From NCBI GenBank assembly GCA_027492915.1, contig JAPUDW010000327.1, positions 92,366 to 156,365 of the forward strand: a stretch of DNA of 64,000 nucleotides. Direction: 5' to 3'. Shown piece after piece: positions 1 through 8,677 of this stretch. Origin of the DNA: Bacteroidota bacterium. Its GTDB lineage: Bacteria > Chloroflexota > Anaerolineae > Aggregatilineales > Phototrophicaceae. How positions within the stretch are numbered: the stretch's first letter is position 1; every line of letters starts with the position of its first letter. The position numbers were made by a program, and so were the translations under genes. The notes beneath the pieces are model-generated. The model ran no database searches and was not told the origin of the DNA. It saw only the letters and a list, made by a program, of their open reading frames with translations.

Positions 1-1
1 T

Positions 2-2710
2 AGTATTACGAGTTCGGCAAACAATTATAGTCCTCGGCTAACTGGCGCGGCTGTAGAACATGGAATCTGGAGTACAGAGCACGCCATTAAAATTATCGAA
101 CGTCTCACTGATTTGGAAGAAAGAGCAGATGCTTGTGTTGTCATATTAGAGCATGGTGTATCTACTGAAGAATGTATTAGACTCCACCAAATCTTCTTCA
201 AAGCGCTTCAAGGTTTCAGCAATTATTATCCGGTTGTCGAGACCCTCAAAAGAATTGCACCATTGCTCGACAGTAGTTTTGTTGAAGAAGCCCTTACGCT
301 TACACAAAGTATTACTGATCTCTCCGAACGGGCAAGGGCCCTTGCTGCAGTTCTACCACATCTAGATGAAAACCGTAAGCAAATTTTGATGCGCGAGTTC
401 ATGACGCGTATCTCATTAGAAGAGGAACACACATTTCGTAGTCGTGCGCTCGCAGCTATTGCTTCTCAACTACCTAATGATTTAATTGACATGGCAATTA
501 ACATCATAAGTGAATTACGCAGTGTTGGTGAGCGTTCGCAAACGATTTCAGCACTTGCATCTCAACCGCTCACAGATGAGCAAGTGCAAAGACTATTTCG
601 AATTGCCGTTTCTCTTCAAGATGGACGCGAACGGGCAGACTCAATATCGGCGTTGGCAGCAGTCTTACCATCTAGCCTGATAGCCGAAGCTCTAACCTTC
701 GTTCAGAATGTTGATGAAATTCATGCGCGAAGTACTGCATCAGTCGATTTATATCCACGAATTGAAGAGGAGGAAACGAAAAAAGAAATTCTTGACCATA
801 TGTTTCGTGATTTACGAGATAGCAATAGCACGTTCACGCGTTCCAACTTTCCCTCAAGTTGGCTATATAGAAAACTTCCGAATAACTATCAAATTGAAGC
901 GATTAAGCTTAGTTTTGAGACTGGAACACTTATCACCTCAAGTTCGCATCGAGCAGAAGCCTACGGTTTAGCTTTATATAGACTATGTTTGCGGAATGAC
1001 AAAGAAAATTATGAGGAAATATTCGACCGCGCTTTTTACGAACTTCTACAATTAGCAGTATTTACATGTGATTCTATCGCTCAAGTGGTGCCACATTTGC
1101 CAGAAGTATACGCGAAGACCGCTATTGAAACAGTTCTAGATGTCATAGGTCTGCCTATAAATCACAAAGACGAAAGTGAAAAACGGCAGGATAAAATCGA
1201 TAGGATAACTTGGGCAAGCCGAATATTGTCATCCCCTTATCTCACAAAAAACCAGAGAGAAACTCTTCTAGATATAGTCTGGAAGATAACGCTTTCCTTA
1301 CCGCGCCAAGAGGATAAACTGAAAGCGATTAATCCCCTGGTTGAACATCTTACTGGACGCGAACTACGATATCTCTTATTAGAATTGTCCCCAATTTCTG
1401 ACTACCGCAGTCGTGCAGATGCACTGGGGCGAATCGCCAGACAACTCTCAGATTCAGCACAAAAAGAAATCGTTGAGAAAATCTTAACTTCTTATTTACC
1501 CCAAATACCAACTGATAGAGATAAAGCGTTAGCCATAATTGGAATTCGCAATTTACTTCGCGGGGAACAACTTCAAAAGTGTTTAGAAATAGTCAGCCAA
1601 TTCGAAGAGGAAATTTCGGTTGCCATAGCGTTAGCAAACATCGCCGAATCCGTTACGTCAGCGCCGGTTAATGAAATTTTTAACAGGGCGCTTAAAATGT
1701 CCGACGAAGAGGCTAAAGCCCTTATCATAGAAGCCATTTCGGCAAAGCTTACAACTGAACAAATCACAGAGTGCATGGACTTTGTAATTTCATTGTCAGG
1801 TTTTAGGCAAAAGAAAAAAATTCTAAGTTCATTTGCTACTACACCCCAGTTCACTAGAGAACAAGCTAATGACTGTTTCTCCAAAGTTCAGAATGGAAAG
1901 GAAAAGTTAATCAACTTAGGTATTGCTGCCGCATTGTTGCCGATTATGGATCCTGAAGTTAGCAATGCTTTTCAGGATGAGTGCGTTCGTACCATACTGT
2001 CTAATCCGCCGACCAGCGCTCAATTTGGTATTGCGTGGGCAGCGTCGTCTATTGCACCCTTCCTAAGAGAAGATTTAAAAGAAAAAGTTATGCAATATGC
2101 CTTACATGCGGTATGTACGAACTCGGGAAACATGTCTACCTATCCCGGGGGCAATCCTAAGACAAAAGCCTTGATAATGTTAATTCCGCAACTGAATCCT
2201 GAGATGCAACAGGCAGCACTCAGAGAAGTAGAGACTATTCCAAATTTTGGTAGCATTTCAAGGGAGGATGCCAATCCGATGTGTGAAGTATTAGAAGGCA
2301 TCGCAGCAGATTTGGAAATATCGTTATTGCCTGCCGCAGTCGAGCAATTGCGAAATTCAAATGACAACTGGAGTAAAGTAACAGCTCTAGAGTTAATCGC
2401 TGGAAGATTGCCCGAAACTGATTGGGATCAGTTTATTTCAGTCGCGAAGCAAATTGAAACCGGATGGATGCGCGCTCGTGTACTAACCGCCCTATCAGCT
2501 AAGTTTCCAAAACGGAAAATTACTAAATTAGTACAAACTGCGCTGTTGATTCATTTGCTGGAAACGCAAACACTTACGCGCAAAAATCTACTTTCGTCCG
2601 TAGATGTGAGGTTATTCAAAGCGCCATTTATGAATGAAGGAGACTTAAAACAAATTGCGAATCACATTATCGAGGTATGTGATGAGTGGGCTTGGCCGTT
2701 TCCTTCCTAA
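2..2710 (+). CDS. Helical-repeat (HEAT-like) protein, 5' part outside the window
   Basis: The frame is open from base 2 to the TAA at 2708-2710, about 902 residues, so the gene starts left of the window. A TTG at 113 is the first conventional start codon, but the codons before it continue the same repeat pattern, so it is probably not the true start. The protein is built from degenerate units of roughly 40-50 residues with a recurring core like ERADSISALAAVLP (near 630), ERARALAAVLP (near 325), SRADALGRIARQL (near 1410) and MRARVLTALSAKFP (near 2470). This suggests an alpha-solenoid that binds other proteins. No enzymatic motif, signal peptide or membrane segment is visible. Such arrays often form the C-terminal sensor part of large NTPases, but the N-terminus is not available to test that. 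The sequence is AT-rich. The 210 bp that follow (2711-2920) hold nothing I recognise. Confidence 0.75.
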   Translation, partial: SITSSANNYSPRLTGAAVEHGIWSTEHAIKIIERLTDLEERADACVVILEHGVSTEECIRLHQIFFKALQGFSNYYPVVETLKRIAPLLDSSFVEEALTLTQSITDLSERARALAAVLPHLDENRKQILMREFMTRISLEEEHTFRSRALAAIASQLPNDLIDMAINIISELRSVGERSQTISALASQPLTDEQVQRLFRIAVSLQDGRERADSISALAAVLPSSLIAEALTFVQNVDEIHARSTASVDLYPRIEEEETKKEILDHMFRDLRDSNSTFTRSNFPSSWLYRKLPNNYQIEAIKLSFETGTLITSSSHRAEAYGLALYRLCLRNDKENYEEIFDRAFYELLQLAVFTCDSIAQVVPHLPEVYAKTAIETVLDVIGLPINHKDESEKRQDKIDRITWASRILSSPYLTKNQRETLLDIVWKITLSLPRQEDKLKAINPLVEHLTGRELRYLLLELSPISDYRSRADALGRIARQLSDSAQKEIVEKILTSYLPQIPTDRDKALAIIGIRNLLRGEQLQKCLEIVSQFEEEISVAIALANIAESVTSAPVNEIFNRALKMSDEEAKALIIEAISAKLTTEQITECMDFVISLSGFRQKKKILSSFATTPQFTREQANDCFSKVQNGKEKLINLGIAAALLPIMDPEVSNAFQDECVRTILSNPPTSAQFGIAWAASSIAPFLREDLKEKVMQYALHAVCTNSGNMSTYPGGNPKTKALIMLIPQLNPEMQQAALREVETIPNFGSISREDANPMCEVLEGIAADLEISLLPAAVEQLRNSNDNWSKVTALELIAGRLPETDWDQFISVAKQIETGWMRARVLTALSAKFPKRKITKLVQTALLIHLLETQTLTRKNLLSSVDVRLFKAPFMNEGDLKQIANHIIEVCDEWAWPFPS

Positions 2711-2920
2711 ATTCTTAGTTCTCAGTAAGTTCCAATACTCTTGATAAAGGGCAAGTTGCAACACGAAGGCGATGTAACAATATATTGGGTGAAAGCGTAT
2801 CGAATTTACCGCAATTGAGCCACAATAATCGAAAGCCTAACGAGTCATTCAAATCGTATCTTGCGATTTTCTACTAGGTCTTGATCCTTGAATGTCCCTT
2901 GCGGATCCCTATACCTAATC

Positions 2921-4201
2921 TTATGCTCCTGACAAATCGGCTGTTTCCAAAATGGCGGTAGACACCTGTGCTTGCAATGGCGCAGGTTTCATAATCGCCA
3001 TAATACCTGTGGCAACTAGCGACCCACACACAATTATCACTAAAAGCACCTGATACGTCCCAAAACGGTCAAAAATGAAACTGGCTCCAACGGGTGCAAT
3101 AGTGGTTGTGACCGTCAAAAATATCGCCATCACGCTGCTAATTCGAGCATAATGCGTTGAGCCGTAGAACTCAGCCAGCATGGAGGGACGCGCTAATGTC
3201 TTTGCACCGTATGATGCCCCAAAGATCAGGATAAAAATACCGATATTGAGCGAAGATGAACCCAGCAACAAAACCAATATCGAAAGCGCTTCTAAGGCAA
3301 AGAGACTCATGGTTATCGTCCGGCTGGATATGCGGGTATCCAGCGGCGCAAAAATCACCCGTCCAGCCACTTGTAGGATACCAATTGAGCCTGCTGCTAG
3401 AGCTGCTGCGCTAGGGTCAAAACCCGCCGCAATCAAAAATGGAATGAGGTGAAAACGTATAGCGGCAGCCGTCAGGTTAGACAAACTAAAAGCAGCCGTG
3501 AGCATCCAAAACGATTTGCTATGGAGCGCGTTGCGGAGACTAACACCTATTGACGGACGCGCGACATAGGCGGCATGTTTCGTTTCCCCATCGGGCAGCA
3601 GTCCTAAGTCATCGGGACGACGGCGTAAGACAATCAAATGCAGGGGGATTGTAGTGATCGCCAGTAAAATACTCAGGATGACCAGCGCGTTTCGCCATCC
3701 AAAATGATGCAGTAAAGCGTCCGATAGCGGCACAAAAATCGTGCTGGCGAGTCCAGCGACAAAGGTAATCAGCGCTAACGCTCTGCCCCGACGCTTCACG
3801 AACCACACCGCAACCACCGCAAAGGCTGGCTCATATAACACGGCAGCCGAGCAAATACCTAGTCCAACCCAAATCAGATAGAGGGTGTTAAGATCATTGA
3901 CCAGCGACCACGCGAATACCAGCAGACTGGCAGCAATAGAACCGACTGTCATCAGCAATCGCGCCCCGTTGCGGTCAATCCACATACCAACCGGAAAAGC
4001 CATGCCACCCGCAACCAGCAGTGATAAGGAAAATGCCCCGGTCAATTCTGTTCGTGACCAGCCCAATTCATTGACCATCGGTGTGAGAAAGACCGAGAAG
4101 GCATAGTAAATAATGCCCCAAGAAATGGTCTCGGTGATGGCTAGCGTCAGGGTAATATACCAGCCGTAATAGCGTGGCTTGCTGATAGCATCTTGCGCCA
4201 T
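2921..4201 (-). CDS. MFS transporter of the arsenic cluster
   Basis: A 426-residue polytopic membrane protein with about 12 hydrophobic segments and the major facilitator superfamily layout: two six-helix halves, an early charged loop after TM2 (GMWIDRNGAR, the motif-A position) and a central basic loop (VLRRRPDDLG). It is the third gene of a minus-strand set after an ArsR repressor and a flavin oxidoreductase, which points to export of an arsenic species or of the oxidoreductase product. That is inference; the substrate cannot be read from the sequence. A GAPDH gene, the usual partner of the arseno-phosphoglycerate exporter ArsJ, is absent nearby, so I do not call it ArsJ. Eighty-four bases containing a hairpin separate it from the upstream gene. 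Confidence 0.8.
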   Translation of the reverse strand: MAQDAISKPRYYGWYITLTLAITETISWGIIYYAFSVFLTPMVNELGWSRTELTGAFSLSLLVAGGMAFPVGMWIDRNGARLLMTVGSIAASLLVFAWSLVNDLNTLYLIWVGLGICSAAVLYEPAFAVVAVWFVKRRGRALALITFVAGLASTIFVPLSDALLHHFGWRNALVILSILLAITTIPLHLIVLRRRPDDLGLLPDGETKHAAYVARPSIGVSLRNALHSKSFWMLTAAFSLSNLTAAAIRFHLIPFLIAAGFDPSAAALAAGSIGILQVAGRVIFAPLDTRISSRTITMSLFALEALSILVLLLGSSSLNIGIFILIFGASYGAKTLARPSMLAEFYGSTHYARISSVMAIFLTVTTTIAPVGASFIFDRFGTYQVLLVIIVCGSLVATGIMAIMKPAPLQAQVSTAILETADLSGA

Positions 4202-4228
4202 GAAAAACCGCCTCTAGATCACAAATCA

Positions 4229-4261
4229 AAGAGGCTTTGGCAGGGGTTGCCGCAGCCTCTT
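4229..4261 (-). terminator. Hairpin between the flavin oxidoreductase and MFS genes
   Basis: On the minus strand AAGAGGCT pairs with AGCCTCTT, with a second inner stem GGCA/TGCC around an ACCCC loop. The sequence after it is only moderately T-rich, so it may be a partial terminator or mRNA stabiliser that lowers expression of the downstream MFS gene, not a full stop. Confidence 0.4.
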
Positions 4262-4285
4262 CAAGCCCTATTAGTGAATTTCTGT

Positions 4286-5752
4286 TTAGTTACAGCAGGC
4301 CGTATCGCAGCCGCAGGTTGTCGACTTGACCCCATCGCTGCAACAGCTATCCTCACATCCACAGTCACGGGCTGCGACTTGGAGCGCGATGGGTTGCAGG
4401 ACATTGGAAAGAACAGGGATGTTAGTTAGATTTATAAGACTTGCCCCCAGCGGTACAGCTTGGTTCACGCCCGTTCCGCAGCAGCTCCCACCATCACCCG
4501 AATCACTGCTACATACACCCGTTTCAGGCAGATTAAGCTGAACATCCCGCGCGGCTTCCCAATCGCCCACCAACGCCGCCACTACTGAACGGACTTGCTC
4601 ATATCCGGTTGCTAGCAAAAAGGTTGGGGCACGACCATAACTTTTCATACCTACAATATAGAAGTCTTTTTCCGGCTGGCGCAGTTCAGCTTCCCCATGT
4701 GGGCGAACCGTCCCACAGCTATGGATATTCGGGTCAATCATCGGCCCAAGTGCGCGGGTACTTTCCAACGACGGGTCAAGGTCAAGCCGCATTTCGCGCA
4801 GCATCGCTAGATCAGGTCGTGAACCCGTTGCCGTGATAATCTCATCCACATAAACGGTTTCTTGCCCGTTGGGGGTTTCACCAATGACCGCAATACCCTG
4901 ATCGGTTGTCCTTAGTTCTCGTACACGGAACGGAGAAACAATCTGGATGTCCTGAGCATCCACATAACCTTTAATACGTGTGCCGAGTTGACCACGCGCT
5001 GGCAGCGCATCGTCAGCTTCACCGCCATACACCTGCTTCAGATTTTTACCACGCATTGCCCAATAAATGCGGGTGTCGGGCGCATCTTCTTTCAACCGCG
5101 CCAGCTCAAGTAAGGCATTGATCGCCGAGTGACCGCTGCCCACCACCAGCACCCGTTTATTCGCATAGCGTTCGCGGTAGGTGTCCAACACATCAGGAAT
5201 GCCATAAAAAATGTGGTCAGCCTGTCGCTTTTCGCCTATTGCTGGCAGTCCACCCGAACCCAATGGATTGGGTGTATCCCATGTGCCGGAAGCATCAATC
5301 ACCGCTCGCGCTTGGATGAAATCTTCTCTGCCATCGCCGTAGACCACATGCAAAACGAATGGCGCGGTTTCACGTCCTGTATCTTTCATCTTGTCAATAT
5401 TTTCACGGCTGATAGCCACAACCTTTGCACTCAGTTGAATATGCCCTCGAACACTTTCGATTTCAGCAAAGGGCAGCATGTAGCGCTCAATGAGGTCACG
5501 TCCGGTTGGAAGGTCTTTGAGAGGTGGCATTTGCCAACCTTGTGCTTCTAACAACCGTACCGCAGCCTGATCAACCGTAAACTCCCACGGTGAAAACAGG
5601 CGGACATGCTGCCAATTGCGGATATTTGCTCCAACACTTTCACCCGCTTCAAAAACGATAGGGTTTTCCCCACGTTCGATGAGATGGGCAGCCGCCGCTA
5701 GACCCACCGGGCCAGCACCAATGATGGCAATCGGGAGCGTTTGCTCGGTCAT
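4286..5752 (-). CDS. FAD/NAD(P)-dependent monooxygenase-like protein (ArsO-like) with cysteine-rich tail
   Basis: A flavoprotein of 488 residues. It has an N-terminal FAD-binding GAGPVG motif (residues 12-17), a second nucleotide-binding VVGSGHSAINAL segment near the middle and an ATGSRPDL motif, as in flavin-containing monooxygenases of the ArsO type found in arsenic operons. The last 77 residues add a tail with 11 cysteines, including CC, CGC and CC pairs, ending CDTACCN. This is not part of the usual fold and could bind As(III) or another soft metal. I start it at ATG 5752, after GGAAGG at good spacing; an in-frame ATG at 5791 lies before the operator. The operator at 5768-5785 just upstream indicates ArsR control. 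The substrate is unknown. Confidence 0.8.
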   Translation of the reverse strand: MTEQTLPIAIIGAGPVGLAAAAHLIERGENPIVFEAGESVGANIRNWQHVRLFSPWEFTVDQAAVRLLEAQGWQMPPLKDLPTGRDLIERYMLPFAEIESVRGHIQLSAKVVAISRENIDKMKDTGRETAPFVLHVVYGDGREDFIQARAVIDASGTWDTPNPLGSGGLPAIGEKRQADHIFYGIPDVLDTYRERYANKRVLVVGSGHSAINALLELARLKEDAPDTRIYWAMRGKNLKQVYGGEADDALPARGQLGTRIKGYVDAQDIQIVSPFRVRELRTTDQGIAVIGETPNGQETVYVDEIITATGSRPDLAMLREMRLDLDPSLESTRALGPMIDPNIHSCGTVRPHGEAELRQPEKDFYIVGMKSYGRAPTFLLATGYEQVRSVVAALVGDWEAARDVQLNLPETGVCSSDSGDGGSCCGTGVNQAVPLGASLINLTNIPVLSNVLQPIALQVAARDCGCEDSCCSDGVKSTTCGCDTACCN

Positions 5753-5767
5753 CAGAATGTCCTTCCT

Positions 5768-5785
5768 TATCGTATATTTACGATA
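5768..5785. promoter_or_regulatory. ArsR operator 1, TATCGTA-N4-TACGATA
   Basis: A perfect 7-bp inverted repeat with a 4-bp AT spacer, 16 bp upstream of the flavoprotein start. The same arms and spacing recur at 6126-6143 upstream of the arsR-like gene. Two identical palindromes flanking one repressor gene are strong evidence for the binding site of that repressor. Confidence 0.75.
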
Positions 5786-5815
5786 TAACAAACAAAAAAA
5801 AGAGACAGAGGGAAC

Positions 5816-6124
5816 TTAAAACAGTGTGCCAATTTGCTCTTTGAGCCAACTAATATTGCCACAATCTAGACAATAGCACATCGCCGGCCCTTCAATCGTG
5901 CCACAAATCACACCCGCATCCCGAAGCACTTTTAGGTGCTGCGAAACGGTCGCTTGAGCCAGCGGTAAGGCTTCCACAATATCACCGGTAATACATTGTG
6001 GGTTTTCACTCAAATACCGCACAATTTGCATTCGTGCCGGATGTCCGAGCGCTTTCATCATGTGCATTAATCGCTCTTCATCGGTTGTCAAACTATATTC
6101 TTTGACTGCGTGTGTTGTTTCCAT
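5816..6124 (-). CDS. arsR: ArsR-family metal(loid)-responsive repressor
   Basis: A 102-residue winged-helix repressor. The recognition region LAQATVSQHLKVLRDAGVI is typical of ArsR/SmtB. The C-terminal segment MCYCLDCGN carries three closely spaced cysteines that could form an inducer site for As(III)/Sb(III) after the wing; classical ArsR uses helix-alpha3 cysteines, so the sensing site is atypical. I start it at ATG 6124 because the in-frame ATG at 6169 would place the operator inside the coding region. With the 6124 start the operator abuts the start codon, and the promoter spacing suggests a leaderless or nearly leaderless mRNA. It is followed by the flavoprotein and MFS genes and probably represses both itself and them. 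Confidence 0.88.
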   Translation of the reverse strand: METTHAVKEYSLTTDEERLMHMMKALGHPARMQIVRYLSENPQCITGDIVEALPLAQATVSQHLKVLRDAGVICGTIEGPAMCYCLDCGNISWLKEQIGTLF

Positions 6125-6125
6125 A

Positions 6126-6160
6126 TATCGTATTTTTACGATAAAGATGGTTTTTGTCAA
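6126..6160 (-). promoter_or_regulatory. arsR promoter with operator 2
   Basis: Operator TATCGTA-N4-TACGATA at 6126-6143. On the minus strand a TTGACA hexamer (6155-6160) lies 16-17 bp before a weak AT-rich -10 region inside the operator. Repressor binding would block RNA polymerase. The predicted start point falls next to the ATG at 6124. Confidence 0.6.
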
Positions 6161-6260
6161 GGGGTTCATCGTTATCTTCCAGATTTTGCGTAGGCACTAG
6201 GGATAATCTTTCCTTAAAGAAAGTTTAACTTGCTTTCTTAAATGATGGGTATATACTTCA

Positions 6261-6288
6261 ATTCAAATTGAACCAAAATAATTTGAAT
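6261..6288 (+). promoter_or_regulatory. Inverted repeat upstream of the arsenate reductase operon
   Basis: ATTCAAATT (6261-6269) and AATTTGAAT (6280-6288) form a perfect 9-bp inverted repeat with a 10-bp spacer, ending 9 bp before the first reductase start. It differs from the TATCGTA palindrome, so a different regulator may bind it. The ArsR domain of the fusion protein encoded in this operon is the obvious candidate. Confidence 0.55.
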
Positions 6289-6296
6289 GGTTTATC

Positions 6297-6749
6297 ATGT
6301 TTAACAACATCCTTGGAAAACAAAGAGTCCTGTTTCTCTGTTCCAGCAACTCAGCCCGTTCACAAATGGCCGAAGCCCTACTTCGTCACTATGCAGGCGA
6401 CAGATTTGATGTTTATAGTGCTGGCCTCACTGCAACTGGCGTTAATCCACACGCAATCCGGGCTATGGATGAAATCGGCATTGATATACGCGGTCAACGC
6501 TCCAAAGATACAAAGGAATATATGGGGCGGGTATTTTTCCATTATGTCATAATCGTTTGCAGTATGGATGATAAGTCATGTCCGAAAGCTCTGTGGGCGC
6601 AAGGGGGTCAAAAACTGCCTTGGCCGTTTGATGATCCCGCTGAGGCAACCGGAAGTGAGGAGGAAATCATGGCAAAATTTCGCCAAGTCCGTGACCAAAT
6701 AGCGACGCGCATTCAGACGTGGTTAGCATCCGAGCAAGTACCCTCCTGA
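6297..6749 (+). CDS. arsC: Arsenate reductase, thioredoxin-coupled (LMW-phosphatase fold), copy 1
   Basis: A 150-residue cytoplasmic enzyme reducing arsenate to arsenite. It has the P-loop CSSNSARS (Cys15 to Arg21, CX5R) and the paired redox cysteines Cys88 and Cys95 in VCSMDDKSCP. Spacing of seven residues matches the Cys82/Cys89 shuttle of the Bacillus-type ArsC, so thioredoxin is the likely electron donor. ATG 6297 is the first gene after the inverted repeat. Its TGA overlaps the next ATG (TGATG at 6747-6751), showing translational coupling. It is the first of three reductases in one operon. Confidence 0.88.
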   Translation: MFNNILGKQRVLFLCSSNSARSQMAEALLRHYAGDRFDVYSAGLTATGVNPHAIRAMDEIGIDIRGQRSKDTKEYMGRVFFHYVIIVCSMDDKSCPKALWAQGGQKLPWPFDDPAEATGSEEEIMAKFRQVRDQIATRIQTWLASEQVPS

Positions 6750-7504
6750 TGACCATACAACCAGTGCAACCACTACCTGAATTTATTCGTTTACTGGCTC
6801 ACAATGTACGATGGGCAATACTCAAAGCGCTCACCATAGGCGATCATCGCGTACAAGAATTGGTCGCATTGGTGAATGAACCGATGAACCTTGTTTCGTA
6901 TCACCTCAAAAAGCTCCGTGATGATGCAATAGTCACAACACGTCGTTCAGAAGCAGACGGGCGCGATATTTACTATAGCCTTGACCTCAACCGGTTACGT
7001 CAGATGTATTTCGACGCTGGAACGGCACTGCATCCGGCTATTGGTATGAATGTGCAGTCTATTGATGTATCACGGCTTGAACGCAAACGTATCCTGTTTG
7101 TCTGCACCCATAACAGCGCTCGTTCACAAATGGCAGAAGCACTCCTTCGACATCTGAGTCAAGGCTATGTCGATGTTTTCAGTGCAGGTAGTCAGCCAAC
7201 AACTGTTCATCCTGATGCCATTCTTACAATGGACACTTTGGGGATCGAAATCAGAAACCAAGTTGCGCGTCCATTAAGCGATTTTGCTGAACAGTCATTC
7301 GACTATGTGATAACCGTGTGTGACAAAGCGCGTGAAGTTTGCCCAACTTTCCCCGGTGAAGGCCAGCAAATCCATTGGGGCTTTCCAGACCCTGTTGTGA
7401 TCGACGACAGCACAGAACGTATCGAGGCTTTTGAGGAAATCGCCAACCAACTGCAATCACGAATTCGTCTCTTTCTAACGACAGTTGCAAAGGAGAGTGC
7501 ATGA
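6749..7504 (+). CDS. arsC: ArsR-ArsC fusion: winged-helix domain plus arsenate reductase
   Basis: A 251-residue two-domain protein. Residues 8-100 form an ArsR-type helix-turn-helix (VSYHLKKLRDDAIV), and 112-250 form an LMW-phosphatase-fold arsenate reductase with Cys119-X5-Arg125 and redox cysteines Cys191/Cys198. The HTH half has no obvious metal-binding cysteine pair, so regulation may depend on the reductase half or on its thiols. I use ATG 6749, which overlaps the previous stop; an in-frame GTG at 6719 would lie inside the upstream gene. Fusions of this kind are known in arsenic loci of actinobacteria and related groups. It could repress its own operon at 6261-6288 (inference). Confidence 0.85.
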   Translation: MTIQPVQPLPEFIRLLAHNVRWAILKALTIGDHRVQELVALVNEPMNLVSYHLKKLRDDAIVTTRRSEADGRDIYYSLDLNRLRQMYFDAGTALHPAIGMNVQSIDVSRLERKRILFVCTHNSARSQMAEALLRHLSQGYVDVFSAGSQPTTVHPDAILTMDTLGIEIRNQVARPLSDFAEQSFDYVITVCDKAREVCPTFPGEGQQIHWGFPDPVVIDDSTERIEAFEEIANQLQSRIRLFLTTVAKESA

Positions 7505-7941
7505 AAAAGCGTGTCCTCATTTTGTGTACCCATAATTCATCTCGTTCGCAGATGGCTGAAGGACTCCTTCGGTATTTAGCAGACGATACGATAGAGGTCT
7601 TCAGCGCTGGCTCAGAACCATCATCAGTCAACCCTTACGCTGTTCAAGCAATGACGCTTTTGGGGATCGACATTAGGAGGCAGTCTTCAAAGTCGTTGAG
7701 CATCTATTTGAGTCAACCCTTCGATTATGTCATCACCGTATGTGATACGGCTGCTGAAAATTGTCCCTTCTTTCCGGGCAAGGCAGAACGTATTCATTGG
7801 AGTTTTCCTGATCCCTCATCTGTTAAAGGGACTGACCAAGAACGGTTAGCAGCTTTTATTACTGTTCGTGACGGTTTAAAGCAGCAGCTTTCGGATTGGA
7901 TTTCCGCGCGGGCACTCGAAACATCTCAGCAAATAAACTAA
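7501..7941 (+). CDS. arsC: Arsenate reductase, thioredoxin-coupled, copy 3
   Basis: A 146-residue single-domain reductase with the P-loop CTHNSSRS (Cys9 to Arg15) and redox cysteines Cys81/Cys88 in VCDTAAENCP. All three catalytic cysteines are present. It resembles the catalytic half of the preceding fusion protein more than copy 1, which suggests local duplication. The start overlaps the previous stop by ATGA. Together the three genes give the cell redundant arsenate reductases, perhaps with different electron donors or expression; the sequence does not tell them apart functionally. Confidence 0.87.
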   Translation: MKKRVLILCTHNSSRSQMAEGLLRYLADDTIEVFSAGSEPSSVNPYAVQAMTLLGIDIRRQSSKSLSIYLSQPFDYVITVCDTAAENCPFFPGKAERIHWSFPDPSSVKGTDQERLAAFITVRDGLKQQLSDWISARALETSQQIN

Positions 7942-7951
7942 GGAAAAACTC

Positions 7952-8677
7952 TTGGAATACATCACGATTTTTGGCGATATTCACGCTAATTTACCTGCGC
8001 TTGAGGTCGTCCTAACCGATATGGATGAACGCCATTTACAAAATCGCTATTGTTTGGGTGATTTAGTCGGCTATGGCACGTTTCCCAACGAAGTCACATC
8101 AGCTATCCGTTCATCTGGTGTCCCGTGCATCATGGGAAACTACGATCAAGGCGTAGGCAATGACAGCGATGATTGCGGTTGCGCTTATAAAACAGAAGTT
8201 GAAGAGGAACGTGGTAAACGCTCTATTGCGTGGACAAACGCGCATACAACCGCCAACAATAAGCAGTTTCTTCGGGAACTCCCTGCCCATATACCGCTTC
8301 AACTGGGCAACCGCCGCGTCCTTATAGTTCACGGCAGCCCACGCAAGATTAATGAATATCTCTATGAGAATCGTCCTGACAGCAGTTTTGAACACCTACT
8401 GGATACAACGAATATAGAAGTGCTGATTTGTGGGCATACCCACCTTCCCTATCACAAAGTATTGCCGAGTGGTCGTCACGTCATTAATGCAGGAAGTGTG
8501 GGGAAACCAAAAGATGGCGATAATCGTGCCTGCTACGTGGTGGTTTCAATAGAAGGGGAACGCCTAACCGCTGAGTTTGAGCGAGTGCCTTACGATATTG
8601 AACGGGCAGTACAGGCGATTGAAGCCAGCGATATGCCCCATGAATTTGCAGCGATGCTGCGAGAAGGAAAAGGATAA
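7952..8677 (+). CDS. Calcineurin-like metallophosphoesterase
   Basis: A 241-residue cytoplasmic phosphoesterase of the YfcE/MJ0936-like group. The metal-binding blocks are in order: GDIHAN near the N-terminus, GDLVGYG, GNYDQG, a central HGSPR, then CGHTHLPY and NAGSVGKPKDGD. These give the usual two-metal site for phosphodiester or phosphomonoester hydrolysis. The start is TTG 7952, ten bases after the arsC stop and preceded by AAGGA. Its place between arsenate reductase and aquaporin genes suggests a role linked to arsenate or phosphate stress, for instance removing arsenylated or phosphorylated metabolites. The substrate is unknown and the link is inference. Confidence 0.85.
   Translation: MEYITIFGDIHANLPALEVVLTDMDERHLQNRYCLGDLVGYGTFPNEVTSAIRSSGVPCIMGNYDQGVGNDSDDCGCAYKTEVEEERGKRSIAWTNAHTTANNKQFLRELPAHIPLQLGNRRVLIVHGSPRKINEYLYENRPDSSFEHLLDTTNIEVLICGHTHLPYHKVLPSGRHVINAGSVGKPKDGDNRACYVVVSIEGERLTAEFERVPYDIERAVQAIEASDMPHEFAAMLREGKG

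Noticed and set aside
2921-4201. MFS protein as ArsJ
   Set aside because: ArsJ works with a GAPDH encoded next to it; none is present, and I see no diagnostic motif.
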